From contig DFGT01000033.1 in the NCBI GenBank assembly GCA_002371265.1, positions 15,539 through 79,538 of the forward strand: DNA of 64,000 nt, read 5' to 3'. Below are positions 23,282 to 31,233 of this stretch, one piece after another. Below the pieces are notes generated by a model, which was given only the letters and a program-made list of their open reading frames with translations, searched no databases and was not told the origin of the DNA. How positions within the stretch are numbered: position 1 is the first letter of the stretch; every line of letters starts with the position of its first letter. Origin of the DNA: Bacteroidales bacterium UBA3743. Its GTDB lineage: Bacteria; Bacteroidota; Bacteroidia; Bacteroidales; Paludibacteraceae. A program made the translations under genes and the position numbers.

Positions 23282-24622
23282 TTATTTCCCCTTCACCACA
23301 CTTACACCAAGCGTAATGACCGCCAATATATATGGGTAGACGAGATGGCTTATAATCTCGGTAGGAGCAATACTGGCTAGTCCGGATGCGATGAGCAGTT
23401 GGGCTCCATACGGAATGACTGATTGTGCTACGCAGCTCCACGTGTCGAGCAGACTTGCCACGCGGCGTGCTGGAATGTTGAATCGTTGGGAAATCTCTTT
23501 TGCCAGACTGCTTACTGTGAGGATGGCAATAGTGTTGTTGGCTGTGCAGATATCGGCGGCTACCACGAGAGCTCCGATGCTAAGTTCCGCTCCACGACGT
23601 TTGGTGACTCTGCTTTTGATGGCGTTCATGAGAATGTCGATACCCCCGTTGATACGGATCAACTCCATCAATCCGCCAGCAAGCAATGTCACAATAATCA
23701 GTTCACTCATGCCCTTCACTCCGCCGTCGATAGATTGCATGATTGTGGTGAATGCGGCACCGTCAAGGCAAAGGGAAAGGATAGTGCAAAGAATGATTCC
23801 TATCGCAAGCACAATGATGACATTGATTCCGCAAATGGCGGTCACCAGCACCACTATATATGGCAGCACACGTATGAAATCCGGAGCTTCAACGGAGTGG
23901 CTCACGTTTGACCCGAATCCCATCACCACGTAGACAACCATGGCGATCAACGCTGCTGGAAGGGCAATCCTGATGTTTGCCTTGAATTTTTCATGCATGG
24001 CTATTCCTTGTGTACGAGTGGCGACGATGGTGGTGTCGCTGATGAAGGAAAGATTATCTCCGAAGAAGGCACCTCCAACGATGCAGGCGGTGTAGAGAGC
24101 CACACTGTTGCCTGTCTGGTCAGCAAGTCCGGCTGCCAATGGCACCAGAGCCGCAATTGATCCCACTGATGTGCCGATACTCATCGACACAAGGCAAGTG
24201 GCGAGGAACAAACCAGGCAGCAATAGTGCGGTGGGGAGAAAATACAGACACATATTGACAGTAGCGTCGACTGCACCTATACTTTTTGCAAGGGAAGCGA
24301 AACCACCGGCAAGAATGAAAATCAACACCATATACATGATGTTCTCGTTGCCGGCCCCACGTCCGAATGCCATCACACGATTGTTGAAAGTGTCGTTGCG
24401 GAAAATAAATAGCGCATAAAGGCATGTCACCACGAAAGCCACAATGATGGGAATCGCATAGAAATCGTGCAACGCTATGCTGCCGCCGACGTAGCATATA
24501 AAAAAGAGAATAAGGGGAGAAAGTGCAAAGGCAGCCCCCTGGCCCCCTGAAGGGGGAGTTGTAGCCCCCCTGCCCCCTAAAGGGGGAGTTTGAGATCTAT
24601 TATTATTTGTTGTTTCTTCCAT
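23282..24622 (-). CDS. nhaC: Na+/H+ antiporter, NhaC family, with repeat-encoded N-terminal residues
   Basis: 446 residues with about 11 membrane helices, an inner-membrane sodium/proton exchanger by family. Seen: LILFFICYVGGSIALHDFY, the Asp-containing GNSVALYTACIVGGAFFGDNLSFISDTTIVATRTQG typical of NhaC, and ADICTANNTIAILTVSSLAKEI near the C-terminus. After MEETTNNNRS, residues about 10-31 (QTPPLGGRGATTPPSGGQGAA) are not NhaC sequence. They are translated from two direct copies of the family C palindromic repeat (24531-24594) in frame. A -7 box TAAATTTG (24650-24643) lies 20 bases before the start. Whether the first 31 residues are retained in the mature protein is unknown; the core starts about residue 34. 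Confidence 0.9.
   Translation of the reverse strand: MEETTNNNRSQTPPLGGRGATTPPSGGQGAAFALSPLILFFICYVGGSIALHDFYAIPIIVAFVVTCLYALFIFRNDTFNNRVMAFGRGAGNENIMYMVLIFILAGGFASLAKSIGAVDATVNMCLYFLPTALLLPGLFLATCLVSMSIGTSVGSIAALVPLAAGLADQTGNSVALYTACIVGGAFFGDNLSFISDTTIVATRTQGIAMHEKFKANIRIALPAALIAMVVYVVMGFGSNVSHSVEAPDFIRVLPYIVVLVTAICGINVIIVLAIGIILCTILSLCLDGAAFTTIMQSIDGGVKGMSELIIVTLLAGGLMELIRINGGIDILMNAIKSRVTKRRGAELSIGALVVAADICTANNTIAILTVSSLAKEISQRFNIPARRVASLLDTWSCVAQSVIPYGAQLLIASGLASIAPTEIISHLVYPYILAVITLGVSVVKGK
24531..24594. repeat. Family C palindromic repeat, left inverted copy (two direct units)
   Basis: Two units of the form GCCCCCT--CCCCCTRAAGGGGGA: the first at 24534-24558, the second at 24562-24588. 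Each contains the palindrome CCCCCT-(A/G)A-AGGGGG. The reverse complement of the region 25055-25118 has the same order and spacing, so the two regions are inverted with respect to each other about the DUF559 gene. This copy lies inside the nhaC coding region. Confidence 0.85.
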
Positions 24623-24657
24623 TTTGTAGGATATTATTTGTGCAAATTTATAAAAAA

Positions 24658-25023
24658 TTATTTGAGGAGATTTGTCTTTATTGATTGGAGGACAAAATCT
24701 GTGTTTGCAACAACATCCTCATTTCTAAATCTTATGACTTTATAACCATGTCCTTCAAGGAAAGCGGTACGGACTGAATCATCATATTGTTGGTCTGGTG
24801 AATCATGATACCCACCGTCGACCTCAACAATAAGAGATTTACTTAAGCAAATGAAATCGACAATATATTTGCCGATAATATGCTGACGACGGAATTTGTA
24901 TCCGTCCATTTTTTTATCACGAAGCATCTCCCATAAATAAGATTCTGCTTCTGTTGGATTATTGCGATTATGTCTTACTCGCAATTTCAATTCTTCGTAA
25001 TATATAGGATCTGCACTATTCAT
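24658..25023 (-). CDS. DUF559 (Vsr-like PD-(D/E)XK) nuclease-domain protein
   Basis: 121 residues. DUF559 belongs to the same restriction-endonuclease-like group as Vsr. Seen: RVRHNRNNPTEAESYLWEMLR, the KFRRQHIIGKYIVDFICLSKSLIVEVDGGYH core (about 42-74) holding the Asp and Glu-x-Asp-Gly catalytic positions, DDSVRTAFLEGHGYKVIRFRNEDV, and a C-terminal helix LQSIKTNLL. It is full length and intact. The gene lies between two inverted copies of the family C repeat. Its stop is 64 bases from the left copy, and its promoter -33 box touches the right copy. No partner protein is encoded between the repeats. DUF559 genes are often found alone and have no proven function. Confidence 0.9.
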   Translation of the reverse strand: MNSADPIYYEELKLRVRHNRNNPTEAESYLWEMLRDKKMDGYKFRRQHIIGKYIVDFICLSKSLIVEVDGGYHDSPDQQYDDSVRTAFLEGHGYKVIRFRNEDVVANTDFVLQSIKTNLLK

Positions 25024-25027
25024 ATCG

Positions 25028-25058
25028 CAAATTTATAAAATATATTTTAGGTTACAAT
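25028..25058 (-). promoter_or_regulatory. Promoter of the DUF559 gene, abutting the right family C repeat
   Basis: On the minus strand ATTG (25058-25055), a 19-base spacer and TAAATTTG (25035-25028). Only four bases separate the -7 box from the ATG, so the message would be leaderless or nearly so. The -33 box is the first four bases of the repeat. Confidence 0.55.
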
Positions 25059-25118
25059 TTCCCCCTTTAGGGGGTTAGGGGGCCGCATTTCCCCCTTTAG
25101 GGGGTAGGGGGCTTTGGC
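25055..25118. repeat. Family C palindromic repeat, right inverted copy (two direct units)
   Basis: CAATTTCCCCCTTTAGGGGG then TTAGGGGGCC, followed by GCATTTCCCCCTTTAGGGGG then TAGGGGGC. It is the inverted counterpart of 24531-24594. It supplies the last residues of the methyltransferase (about SPLPPKGGNAAP) and its stop codon. Confidence 0.85.
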
Positions 25119-25707
25119 TTATTATCGCAAACGCACATGGCATCCTTCCGTCGACGATGCGGTATTCCTTCACGTCGACGTGATGATCGACGAAAAACTC
25201 CTTGTACGACTCTAAACTGAATTGGCGTTTGAAATCCACGCCAAACATAGAAAGCAGTTTGGCTGCCACCATTGAATTCTTGCTCTCCTTATTAATATAA
25301 GTAGGAATGATCAGTTTTCCACCTGGCTTGCACACTCTTTTCATTTCAGCGAGAGCCTTTTCTGGTTCATCCAGCAGGTGAATCACGTTAGCGGCCACGA
25401 CAACGTCGAATTTGTTGTCCTCGAACGGAATATCCAGGATACTGGCTTTTTGAACCGTGACATTGGGATAGCCGGCGATTTTTTTCTGAGTCTGTTTCAG
25501 CATCCCGTCTGAATAATCAGTAGCGACAATCTCTTTACAAATTTGAGCCATAGGCAGAGTCAGCAGGCCTGTGCCGCAGGCGCATTCAAGCACCACGTCA
25601 TCTTTACCGACGTGATTTTTAATTTCCTCCGCAATGCCCTTGAAGCACTTGCCGTTGTAGACCGTTTCAAAAAAGTCGTAAAGAGGCGAAAGAACATCCC
25701 AAATCAT
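25075..25707 (-). CDS. Class I SAM-dependent methyltransferase, C-terminus encoded by a repeat
   Basis: 210 residues from the ATG at 25707 (MIWDVLSPLYDFFETVYNGK). An upstream ATG at 25752 lies inside the -7 box TACCTTTG (25757-25750) and cannot be the start. Motif I is VVLECACGTGLLTLPMA (about 39-55), motif post-I ATDYSDGML, then FDVVVAANVIHLL and MKRVCKPGGKLIIPTY. The fold is that of the UbiE/COQ5-like methyltransferases. The last dozen residues (SPLPPKGGNAAP) come from the family C repeat, so the native C-terminus has probably been replaced. Substrate unknown. Confidence 0.85.
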   Translation of the reverse strand: MIWDVLSPLYDFFETVYNGKCFKGIAEEIKNHVGKDDVVLECACGTGLLTLPMAQICKEIVATDYSDGMLKQTQKKIAGYPNVTVQKASILDIPFEDNKFDVVVAANVIHLLDEPEKALAEMKRVCKPGGKLIIPTYINKESKNSMVAAKLLSMFGVDFKRQFSLESYKEFFVDHHVDVKEYRIVDGRMPCAFAIISQSPLPPKGGNAAP

Positions 25708-25765
25708 ATTACACTTATTTTTATTACACTTTAGAATTTGATTATGGTGCAAAGGTATGGAATAG

Positions 25766-25792
25766 GAAATGCAACTTGGTTGCGAGAGGAGG
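25766..25792 (+). repeat. 27-bp direct repeat D, left copy
   Basis: GAAATGCAACTTGGTTGCGA followed by GAGGAGG. An identical 27-base copy lies at 27408-27434, just past the stop of the ATPase gene, so the two bracket that gene. A small palindrome, GCAAC-TTG-GTTGC, is inside. Confidence 0.85.
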
Positions 25793-25829
25793 GAGGACGG
25801 AGGAGGTATTTTGAAATACAGTCTCCGTA

Positions 25830-25911
25830 AGTGGTTAAAAAAAACAGGTTACGGAGGAGCTGTTCTAGAATAGATTCTCCGTAAGTGGTTAAAAAAATAG
25901 GTTACGGAGGA
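25830..25911 (+). repeat. Pair of near-identical hairpins upstream of the ATPase gene
   Basis: CTCCGTAAGTGGTTAAAAAA...GGTTACGGAG occurs twice, about 50 bases apart (near 25830-25865 and 25877-25912). Arms CTCCGTAA/TTACGGAG, loop with an A tract. They lie between the methyltransferase promoter and the ATPase promoter. Confidence 0.75.
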
Positions 25912-25965
25912 GGTATTTGAATGAAAATTCTTATCTTTGCAAAGTCAAGAAACATATATTTGCTT

Positions 25966-27405
25966 ATGGAACAGAACATTATAGGAAGACATAAGGAGAA
26001 ACAACTATTCAAAGATATTTACGAATCTGTTGTGCCAGAGTTCGTTGCAGTGTATGGCAGACGACGTATCGGCAAAACATTTCTTATAAAAGAATATTTT
26101 GAGAGCAATTTTGCTTTCTATATCACAGGCATGTTGGATGGGTCAAAACAAGAGCAACTTAGAAATTTCAATAAGGCTCTAAATGAATATTCTGATGCTT
26201 GCTATCCATTGGCAAATAATTGGTTGGATGCTTTCGACCAGTTGAAACATCTTTTGGAGTCTTCAAAACAACAGAAGCTTATAGTTTTTATTGACGAATT
26301 GCCATGGTTGGACACGCCAAAGAGCAATTTCCTAAGATCACTGGATTATTTTTGGAATTCTTGGGGATCTACATGTAATCGTTTGAAACTGATAGTCTGT
26401 GGTTCAGCAACAACTTGGATGCTTAACAAACTGATTGGAGACAAAGGAGGTCTTCACAACAGGATCAACCATCAGATATGTCTCCAACCATTCACTTTAG
26501 GAGAGACAGAGACTTTCTTAAAGTCCAAAAATATAATATGGAATCGTCATCAAATCTTGGAGTGTTACATGGTGTTTGGCGGCGTGCCTTTCTATCTTAG
26601 CCTTCTTGACGGCAGACTACCATTCGCAACTAATGTTGACAATCTTTTTTTCTCTGCAAGTGGTCAGTTGAGAAACGAATTTACATTCTTATTTCGATCG
26701 TTATTTATTGATTCGCAGAAATATAGAAAAGTTGTGGAATTGCTTGCAAAAAAAGGACAAGGAATGACACGTCAGGATATTAAGAATGCATTAAAAATGT
26801 CGGACGGAGGGGAATTGACCACTATACTGGAAAATCTTCGTATGTGTAGCTTCATAAAGAAATATTCGTCATTTGGGAAAAAAGAGCGTGATTTCATATA
26901 CCAGCTCACTGATCTTTTTTCTCTTTTCTATTTGAAATTTGTTGATGGAAACGTGAGCCAGGATGAGCATTGCTGGCAGAATTATTACGACAGCCACTCT
27001 TATACTGCCTGGACAGGATACGCTTTCGAACAGGTATGCTTGCTCCATATCAATCAAATAAAGCAAAAGTTAGGAATAGGAGGAGTGTCCACAAATGTCA
27101 ATTCATGGCAAGTTCAAGCAAAGACTTTAGATGACGGAACAAAACAAGAAGGAGCACAAATTGATTTGGTTATTGATCGCGCCGATTCTATAATTGATCT
27201 TTGTGAAATGAAGTATTCCAACGCACAATTCTCCGTAACAGAGGTGTATGCCAATCATATTATAAATCGACGCGAGATTTTTCGTAATACAACCAAGACC
27301 AACAAAGCTCTTCATACAATTTTTGTAACCACCTATGGACTCAAACGTAATGCATATTCATCGGTGGCTCAGAACGAAGTGACAGCGGAGGATTTGTTTG
27401 GTTGA
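25966..27405 (+). CDS. ATPase_2 family protein with C-terminal DUF234 nuclease-like domain
   Basis: 479 residues from the ATG at 25966. The ATG at 25921 lies upstream of the -7 box TATCTTTG (25932-25939) and is rejected as the start. Walker A is GRRRIGKT (31-38), Walker B LIVFIDE (105-111), and GSATTWM lies near the sensor region. These are marks of the archaeal-type STAND-like ATPase_2 group (IIGRHKEKQLF at the N-terminus). A winged-helix part follows (GMTRQDIKNALKMSDGGELTTILENLRMCSFI). The C-terminus is DUF234-like with a PD-(D/E)XK pattern: GYAFEQVCLLH and IDLVIDRADSIIDLCEMKYS (Asp, Glu-x-Lys). Such genes are mobile and strain-variable; their role is not established, defence or regulation being proposed possibilities. 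Flanking 27-bp repeats suit a recent arrival. Confidence 0.88.
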   Translation: MEQNIIGRHKEKQLFKDIYESVVPEFVAVYGRRRIGKTFLIKEYFESNFAFYITGMLDGSKQEQLRNFNKALNEYSDACYPLANNWLDAFDQLKHLLESSKQQKLIVFIDELPWLDTPKSNFLRSLDYFWNSWGSTCNRLKLIVCGSATTWMLNKLIGDKGGLHNRINHQICLQPFTLGETETFLKSKNIIWNRHQILECYMVFGGVPFYLSLLDGRLPFATNVDNLFFSASGQLRNEFTFLFRSLFIDSQKYRKVVELLAKKGQGMTRQDIKNALKMSDGGELTTILENLRMCSFIKKYSSFGKKERDFIYQLTDLFSLFYLKFVDGNVSQDEHCWQNYYDSHSYTAWTGYAFEQVCLLHINQIKQKLGIGGVSTNVNSWQVQAKTLDDGTKQEGAQIDLVIDRADSIIDLCEMKYSNAQFSVTEVYANHIINRREIFRNTTKTNKALHTIFVTTYGLKRNAYSSVAQNEVTAEDLFG

Positions 27406-27407
27406 GA

Positions 27408-27434
27408 GAAATGCAACTTGGTTGCGAGAGGAGG
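27408..27434 (+). repeat. 27-bp direct repeat D, right copy
   Basis: Identical to 25766-25792. It begins two bases after the ATPase stop codon. Confidence 0.85.
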
Positions 27435-27577
27435 AAAAGAATATCAATCTATCTCTCTCAAGTGTCTTTTAAAAACAAGAACTCCTAAAAAATGAGCCAC
27501 TTTTGTCCCACATAACTACAAAATTAGAGCGAGTTTTGACGTTTGTGTCCGATTTATGATCATTATTAGTAAAAGTT

Positions 27578-27627
27578 GTCGGTTATAGCCGACAGAAAAT
27601 CGGCAAAAGGTGTCGGTTATAGCCGAC
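27578..27627. repeat. Two identical palindromes GTCGGTTATAGCCGAC
   Basis: Copies at 27578-27593 and 27612-27627, 18 bases apart, each with arms GTCGG/CCGAC (GTCGGYTATARCCGAC is close to a full dyad). They could be RNA stems or a paired protein-binding site upstream of ilvE. Confidence 0.75.
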
Positions 27628-27840
27628 AAACTAAATGGAGCAGATGGCATATACTAAATCATAAACTTGTTTGCAAGAGGAGGAATACAATGTTCGCTTA
27701 CTGGTAGTTGGTAATGAGAGTAGTGTCTGAAAATGAAGCTAAATGCTTAAAAAAATTAATAAAAATCTCTTTTTTGAAAATAACATACTGAAAAAGTCGT
27801 TACTTTTGTATTAGGTAAAGAAATCATAAAATTAGTTATT

Positions 27841-28863
27841 ATGGCTGATACACTTGATTGGTCAAATTTGGGATTTGGCTATAGAAAGACAGATTACAAC
27901 GTTCGTTGCTATTGGAGAGATGGCAAATGGGGCGAGATCGAAGTTAGTTCAGAGGAGACATTGAACATCCATATGGCTGCCACATGTCTTCACTATGGAC
28001 AGGAAGCATTTGAAGGTTTGAAGGCTTACAGATGCAAAGATGGAAAGATCCGAGTCTTCCGCCCACAGGCAAACGCAGAGCGTCTTCAGCATACTTGTCG
28101 TGGAATATTGATGCCTGAGCTTCCTACAGAAACATTCCTTGAGATGGTTAAGAAAGTGGTCAAGCTTAACGAGCGTTTCATTCCACCATACGAGAGTGGT
28201 GCATCTTTGTATATCCGTCCATTGTTCATCGGTATCGGCGCACAGGTAGGTGTTCGTCCTTCCACTGAATACCTATGTATGATGTTCGTTACTCCTGTAG
28301 GTCCATACTTCAAGGGTGGATTTGCAACTACTCCTTATGTTGTGACTCGTAAGTACGACCGTTCCGCTCCTCTTGGAACAGGTATATATAAAGTAGGTGG
28401 TAACTATGCCGCTAGCCTTTTGGCAAACAAGAACGCTCACGATCTTGGTTATTCATGTGAGTTCTATCTTGACGCAAAGGAGAAGAAGTATATTGATGAG
28501 GCTGGTGCCGCAAACTTCTTCGGTATCAAGAACAATACTTACATCACTCCAAAATCAACATCTATCCTTCCATCAATCACTAACAACAGTTTGATGCAGA
28601 TCGCACGTGATCTTGGTCTGAACGTTGAGCAGAGACCTGTTCCAATTGAGGAACTTGAGACAATGGAGGAGGCTGGAGCATGTGGTACGGCTGCCGTTAT
28701 CAGCCCTATCTCACGTATTGATGATCCGGATGCTGGCAAGAGCTACGTCATCGCTAAGAATGGAACTCCTGGTCCAATCAGCGAGAAACTTTACAAGACT
28801 ATCCGTGGAATCCAGTATGGTGAGATTGAAGACAAGCACGGTTGGGTGATGATCCTTGATTAA
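27841..28863 (+). CDS. ilvE: Branched-chain amino acid aminotransferase
   Basis: 340 residues, fold type IV PLP enzyme that interconverts Leu, Ile and Val with their 2-oxo acids using glutamate. Seen: CLHYGQEAFEGLKAYR (substrate loop), RPQANAERLQHTCRG, YIRPLFIGIGAQVGVRPS, the PLP-lysine motif GTGIYKVGGNYAASLLA (about 180-196), FYLDAKEKKYIDEAGAANFF, and ACGTAAVISPI (about 280). The length fits the larger IlvE subgroup used in Bacteroidales. It is a single gene with its own promoter and terminator. Codon use suggests strong expression. Confidence 0.96.
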   Translation: MADTLDWSNLGFGYRKTDYNVRCYWRDGKWGEIEVSSEETLNIHMAATCLHYGQEAFEGLKAYRCKDGKIRVFRPQANAERLQHTCRGILMPELPTETFLEMVKKVVKLNERFIPPYESGASLYIRPLFIGIGAQVGVRPSTEYLCMMFVTPVGPYFKGGFATTPYVVTRKYDRSAPLGTGIYKVGGNYAASLLANKNAHDLGYSCEFYLDAKEKKYIDEAGAANFFGIKNNTYITPKSTSILPSITNNSLMQIARDLGLNVEQRPVPIEELETMEEAGACGTAAVISPISRIDDPDAGKSYVIAKNGTPGPISEKLYKTIRGIQYGEIEDKHGWVMILD

Positions 28864-29245
28864 TAACTATACCCTTAGAGATGCACGGATGTGCGCCTCA
28901 TATATTAAGGATATGTGTAAAATATTTGCAGGGGCAGGTTTTAGATACTTGCCCCTGTTTTTTTGTGTATGGTTTAATTCTAATTGACTTTACAAAAATT
29001 TATTGCAACAAAAATCAAAAAATAATTTGCAAGGAAATAAAATCAATGTAAATTTGTGACAACGTCGGAGTTATTCGATTGAGAACTGAATATTACATCT
29101 TGAAGTTTTCAACAACACTGACTTGTCGATTAGTTATGACGTTGGAATGTGGCAACTTATGTATATAACGACAGTTATTTCACACAGAATATTGCCAGAA
29201 ACCAGAAATGAATAAAACCAGAAAATAAAAACAAAAACATAGATC
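28864..29245. other. Intergenic region after ilvE
   Basis: 382 bases: a family B-like hairpin (28874-28896, AGAGATGCACGG-ATGTGCGCCTC), the ilvE terminator, and then about 280 AT-rich bases in which I see no gene and no clear promoter for the flavodiiron gene. Confidence 0.5.
28929..28964 (+). terminator. Rho-independent terminator of ilvE
   Basis: CAGGGGCAGG pairs with CTTGCCCCTG around an eleven-base loop, followed by eight T. Confidence 0.9.
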
Positions 29246-30406
29246 ATGATGAATGTTTCAGATAAAATCAAGTATGTTGGCGTAGACGATTTGGATATAG
29301 ATTTGTTCGAAAGCCAATATGTGGTGCCAGAGGGCATGTCATACAACTCATATGTCATCCTTGATGAAAAGACTGCTGTGATGGACACAGTCGACGCAAG
29401 AAAAACAGACGAGTGGATCAACAATGTTAAGGTGGCTTTAGGTGGCAAAAACCTTGACTATATTGTATGCTTGCATATGGAGCCAGATCACGCAGGATCG
29501 ATGATGAAGGCAATGGAGACATTCCCGACTGCGAAAGTGGTGGGTAATGCAAAGACCTTCACCTATATGGCACAATTCTTCGATGTCAATCTTGAAGGCA
29601 GAAAAGTAGAGGTGAAAGACGGTGAGTCGTTGAGCCTTGGAGAGCACAATTTGACATTTGTATGTGCTCCTATGGTGCATTGGCCAGAAGTGATGGTGGC
29701 ATACGAAAGCAGTGAGAAAGTGTTGTTTGCTGCCGACGCATTCGGAAAGTTTGGAGCAATATCAAAATACGATGGCGATTGGGCATGTGAGGCAAGACGC
29801 TACTATTTCAATATCTGTGGTAAATATGGAGTGCAGGTGCAGTCGTTGCTGAAGAAGGCTGCTGCTCTTGATATCAAGACGATAGCTCCACTTCACGGAC
29901 CAGTGTTGAAAGAGAATCTTGGATACTATATCGACCTTTACAACACATGGAGCTCATACGGTGTAGAGAGTGAGGGAGTGTTGGTAGCATTCGCGTCGAT
30001 CCATGGCAACACAAGAAAAGCCGCAGAAAAAATCGCGTCGATCCTTGAGAAACAGGGAGCAAAGAAAGTTGTGGTGAGCGACCTTAGCCGTGATGACGAA
30101 GCAGAAGTGATAGAAGACGCATTCAGATATGGCAAAATGATTATTGCCGCACCTACTTACGATGGCGGGCTATTCCCTCCTATGGAGAGCTTCCTTTCAC
30201 ATTTGAAGAGCAAGAACTATCAGAAACGTACAGTAGGAATAATTGAAAATGGCACCTGGGCACCAATGTCGGGCAAACTAATGAAGGCAGCACTCGAGTC
30301 GATGAAAGAGATCAAGATCTGCGACACTGTGGTGACTATCAAGTCGGCTTTGAAGGCAGAACAGGAAGACAGCCTTGCTGCATTGGCAAAAGAGGTGTTG
30401 GCTTAA
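29246..30406 (+). CDS. Flavodiiron protein (A-type flavoprotein, O2/NO reductase)
   Basis: 386 residues; the second ATG (29249) could equally be the start. The N-terminal metallo-beta-lactamase-like domain carries the diiron ligands: HMEPDH (about 77-82), MVHWPE (about 143), ADAFG (about 165), and APLHGP (about 225). The C-terminal flavodoxin domain (about 245-386) has ASIHGNTRKAAEKIA for FMN phosphate and APTYDGGLFPPM. The enzyme reduces O2 to water or NO to N2O in the cytoplasm of anaerobes with electrons from rubredoxin-like donors. A reverse rubrerythrin, which carries its own rubredoxin domain, follows 139 bases downstream, so the two likely act together in oxygen defence. Confidence 0.95.
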   Translation: MMNVSDKIKYVGVDDLDIDLFESQYVVPEGMSYNSYVILDEKTAVMDTVDARKTDEWINNVKVALGGKNLDYIVCLHMEPDHAGSMMKAMETFPTAKVVGNAKTFTYMAQFFDVNLEGRKVEVKDGESLSLGEHNLTFVCAPMVHWPEVMVAYESSEKVLFAADAFGKFGAISKYDGDWACEARRYYFNICGKYGVQVQSLLKKAAALDIKTIAPLHGPVLKENLGYYIDLYNTWSSYGVESEGVLVAFASIHGNTRKAAEKIASILEKQGAKKVVVSDLSRDDEAEVIEDAFRYGKMIIAAPTYDGGLFPPMESFLSHLKSKNYQKRTVGIIENGTWAPMSGKLMKAALESMKEIKICDTVVTIKSALKAEQEDSLAALAKEVLA

Positions 30407-30545
30407 ATAAAATTATAAATTATAAATGCGGAATGCTAAATTTGGCATGATGGCATTTATACAAAAAATATGCGGATTGCAGAATTAGTGCACCAACCTC
30501 CGCAATAAGAAAAACAAACAAAATAAAAACTAAAACAAATTATTT

Positions 30546-31094
30546 ATGGCAAAGTTCATTTGTACAGTATGTGGATATGTCCACGAGGGTGACAGTGCAC
30601 CAGAAAGATGTCCACAGTGTAAGGTTCCAGCAAGCAAGTTCAAGGAGCTTGATGAGAGTGCGGAGGTCAACTATGCGACAGAGCATGAGTTAGGCGTTGC
30701 AAAGGGTTGTGATCCAGAGATGATCAAAGACCTTAACGCACATTTCAATGGGGAGTGCACAGAGGTTGGTATGTATTTGGCAATGAGCCGACAGGCTGAT
30801 CGTGAGGGTTATCCAGAAATTGCAGAGGCATTCAAGCGTTACGCATTTGAGGAGGCTGAGCATGCGGCTAAGTTTGCAGAACTTCTTGGCGATGTCGTTT
30901 GGGACACAAAGACAAATCTTGAGAAGAGAATGAATGCTGAGGCTGGTGCTTGTGAAGACAAGTTCCGTATCGCAAAGAACGCAAAGGCTCAGAATCTTGA
31001 CGCTATCCACGACACAGTGCATGAGATGGCCAAGGATGAGGCTCGTCACGGACAGGGATTCCGCGGACTATACAACAGATATTTCGGAAAGTAA
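30546..31094 (+). CDS. Reverse rubrerythrin (rubredoxin-ferritin-like diiron peroxidase)
   Basis: 182 residues. The N-terminal rubredoxin domain has CTVCGY (6-11) and CPQCKVP (about 22-28), holding one iron. The C-terminal part is a ferritin-like four-helix domain with the Glu/His diiron ligands in HFNGECTEVGMYLAMSRQADREG, FEEAEHAAKFAELLG and MAKDEARHGQGFRGLYNRYF. In classical rubrerythrin the order is opposite. The enzyme reduces hydrogen peroxide, possibly O2, to water. It lies directly downstream of the flavodiiron gene and ends at a strong terminator. Confidence 0.94.
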   Translation: MAKFICTVCGYVHEGDSAPERCPQCKVPASKFKELDESAEVNYATEHELGVAKGCDPEMIKDLNAHFNGECTEVGMYLAMSRQADREGYPEIAEAFKRYAFEEAEHAAKFAELLGDVVWDTKTNLEKRMNAEAGACEDKFRIAKNAKAQNLDAIHDTVHEMAKDEARHGQGFRGLYNRYFGK

Positions 31095-31113
31095 TTTAGC
31101 AGACCGAATATTG

Positions 31114-31150
31114 AATAAAGGAGACGGCAATTTTGTCGTCTCCTTTATTG
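31114..31150 (+). terminator. Rho-independent terminator of the rubrerythrin gene
   Basis: AATAAAGGAGACG pairs with CGTCTCCTTTATT around an eleven-base loop. The arm contains the A/T tract, so it may work in both directions. Confidence 0.85.
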
Positions 31151-31233
31151 TTGTTGCACACAACAGTTGCCGGCAGCAGTATTTGAGTGCAAAACTGCAT
31201 TTTGCCCTGTACTTCGCTCATTTTAATTTGAAA

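Larger units (their letters stand above)
27406..27840. other. Repeat-bearing intergenic region upstream of ilvE
   Basis: 435 bases with the right copy of repeat D, a further partial copy (27665-27684, CTTGTTTGCAAGAGGAGGAA), the GTCGG hairpin pair and the probable ilvE -7 box TACTTTTG (27801-27808). Confidence 0.55.

Noticed and set aside
24658..25118. DUF559 plus methyltransferase as a restriction-modification pair
   Set aside because: The methyltransferase has UbiE-like motifs and lacks DNA-methylase signatures such as DPPY or PCQ; it is more likely a small-molecule enzyme.
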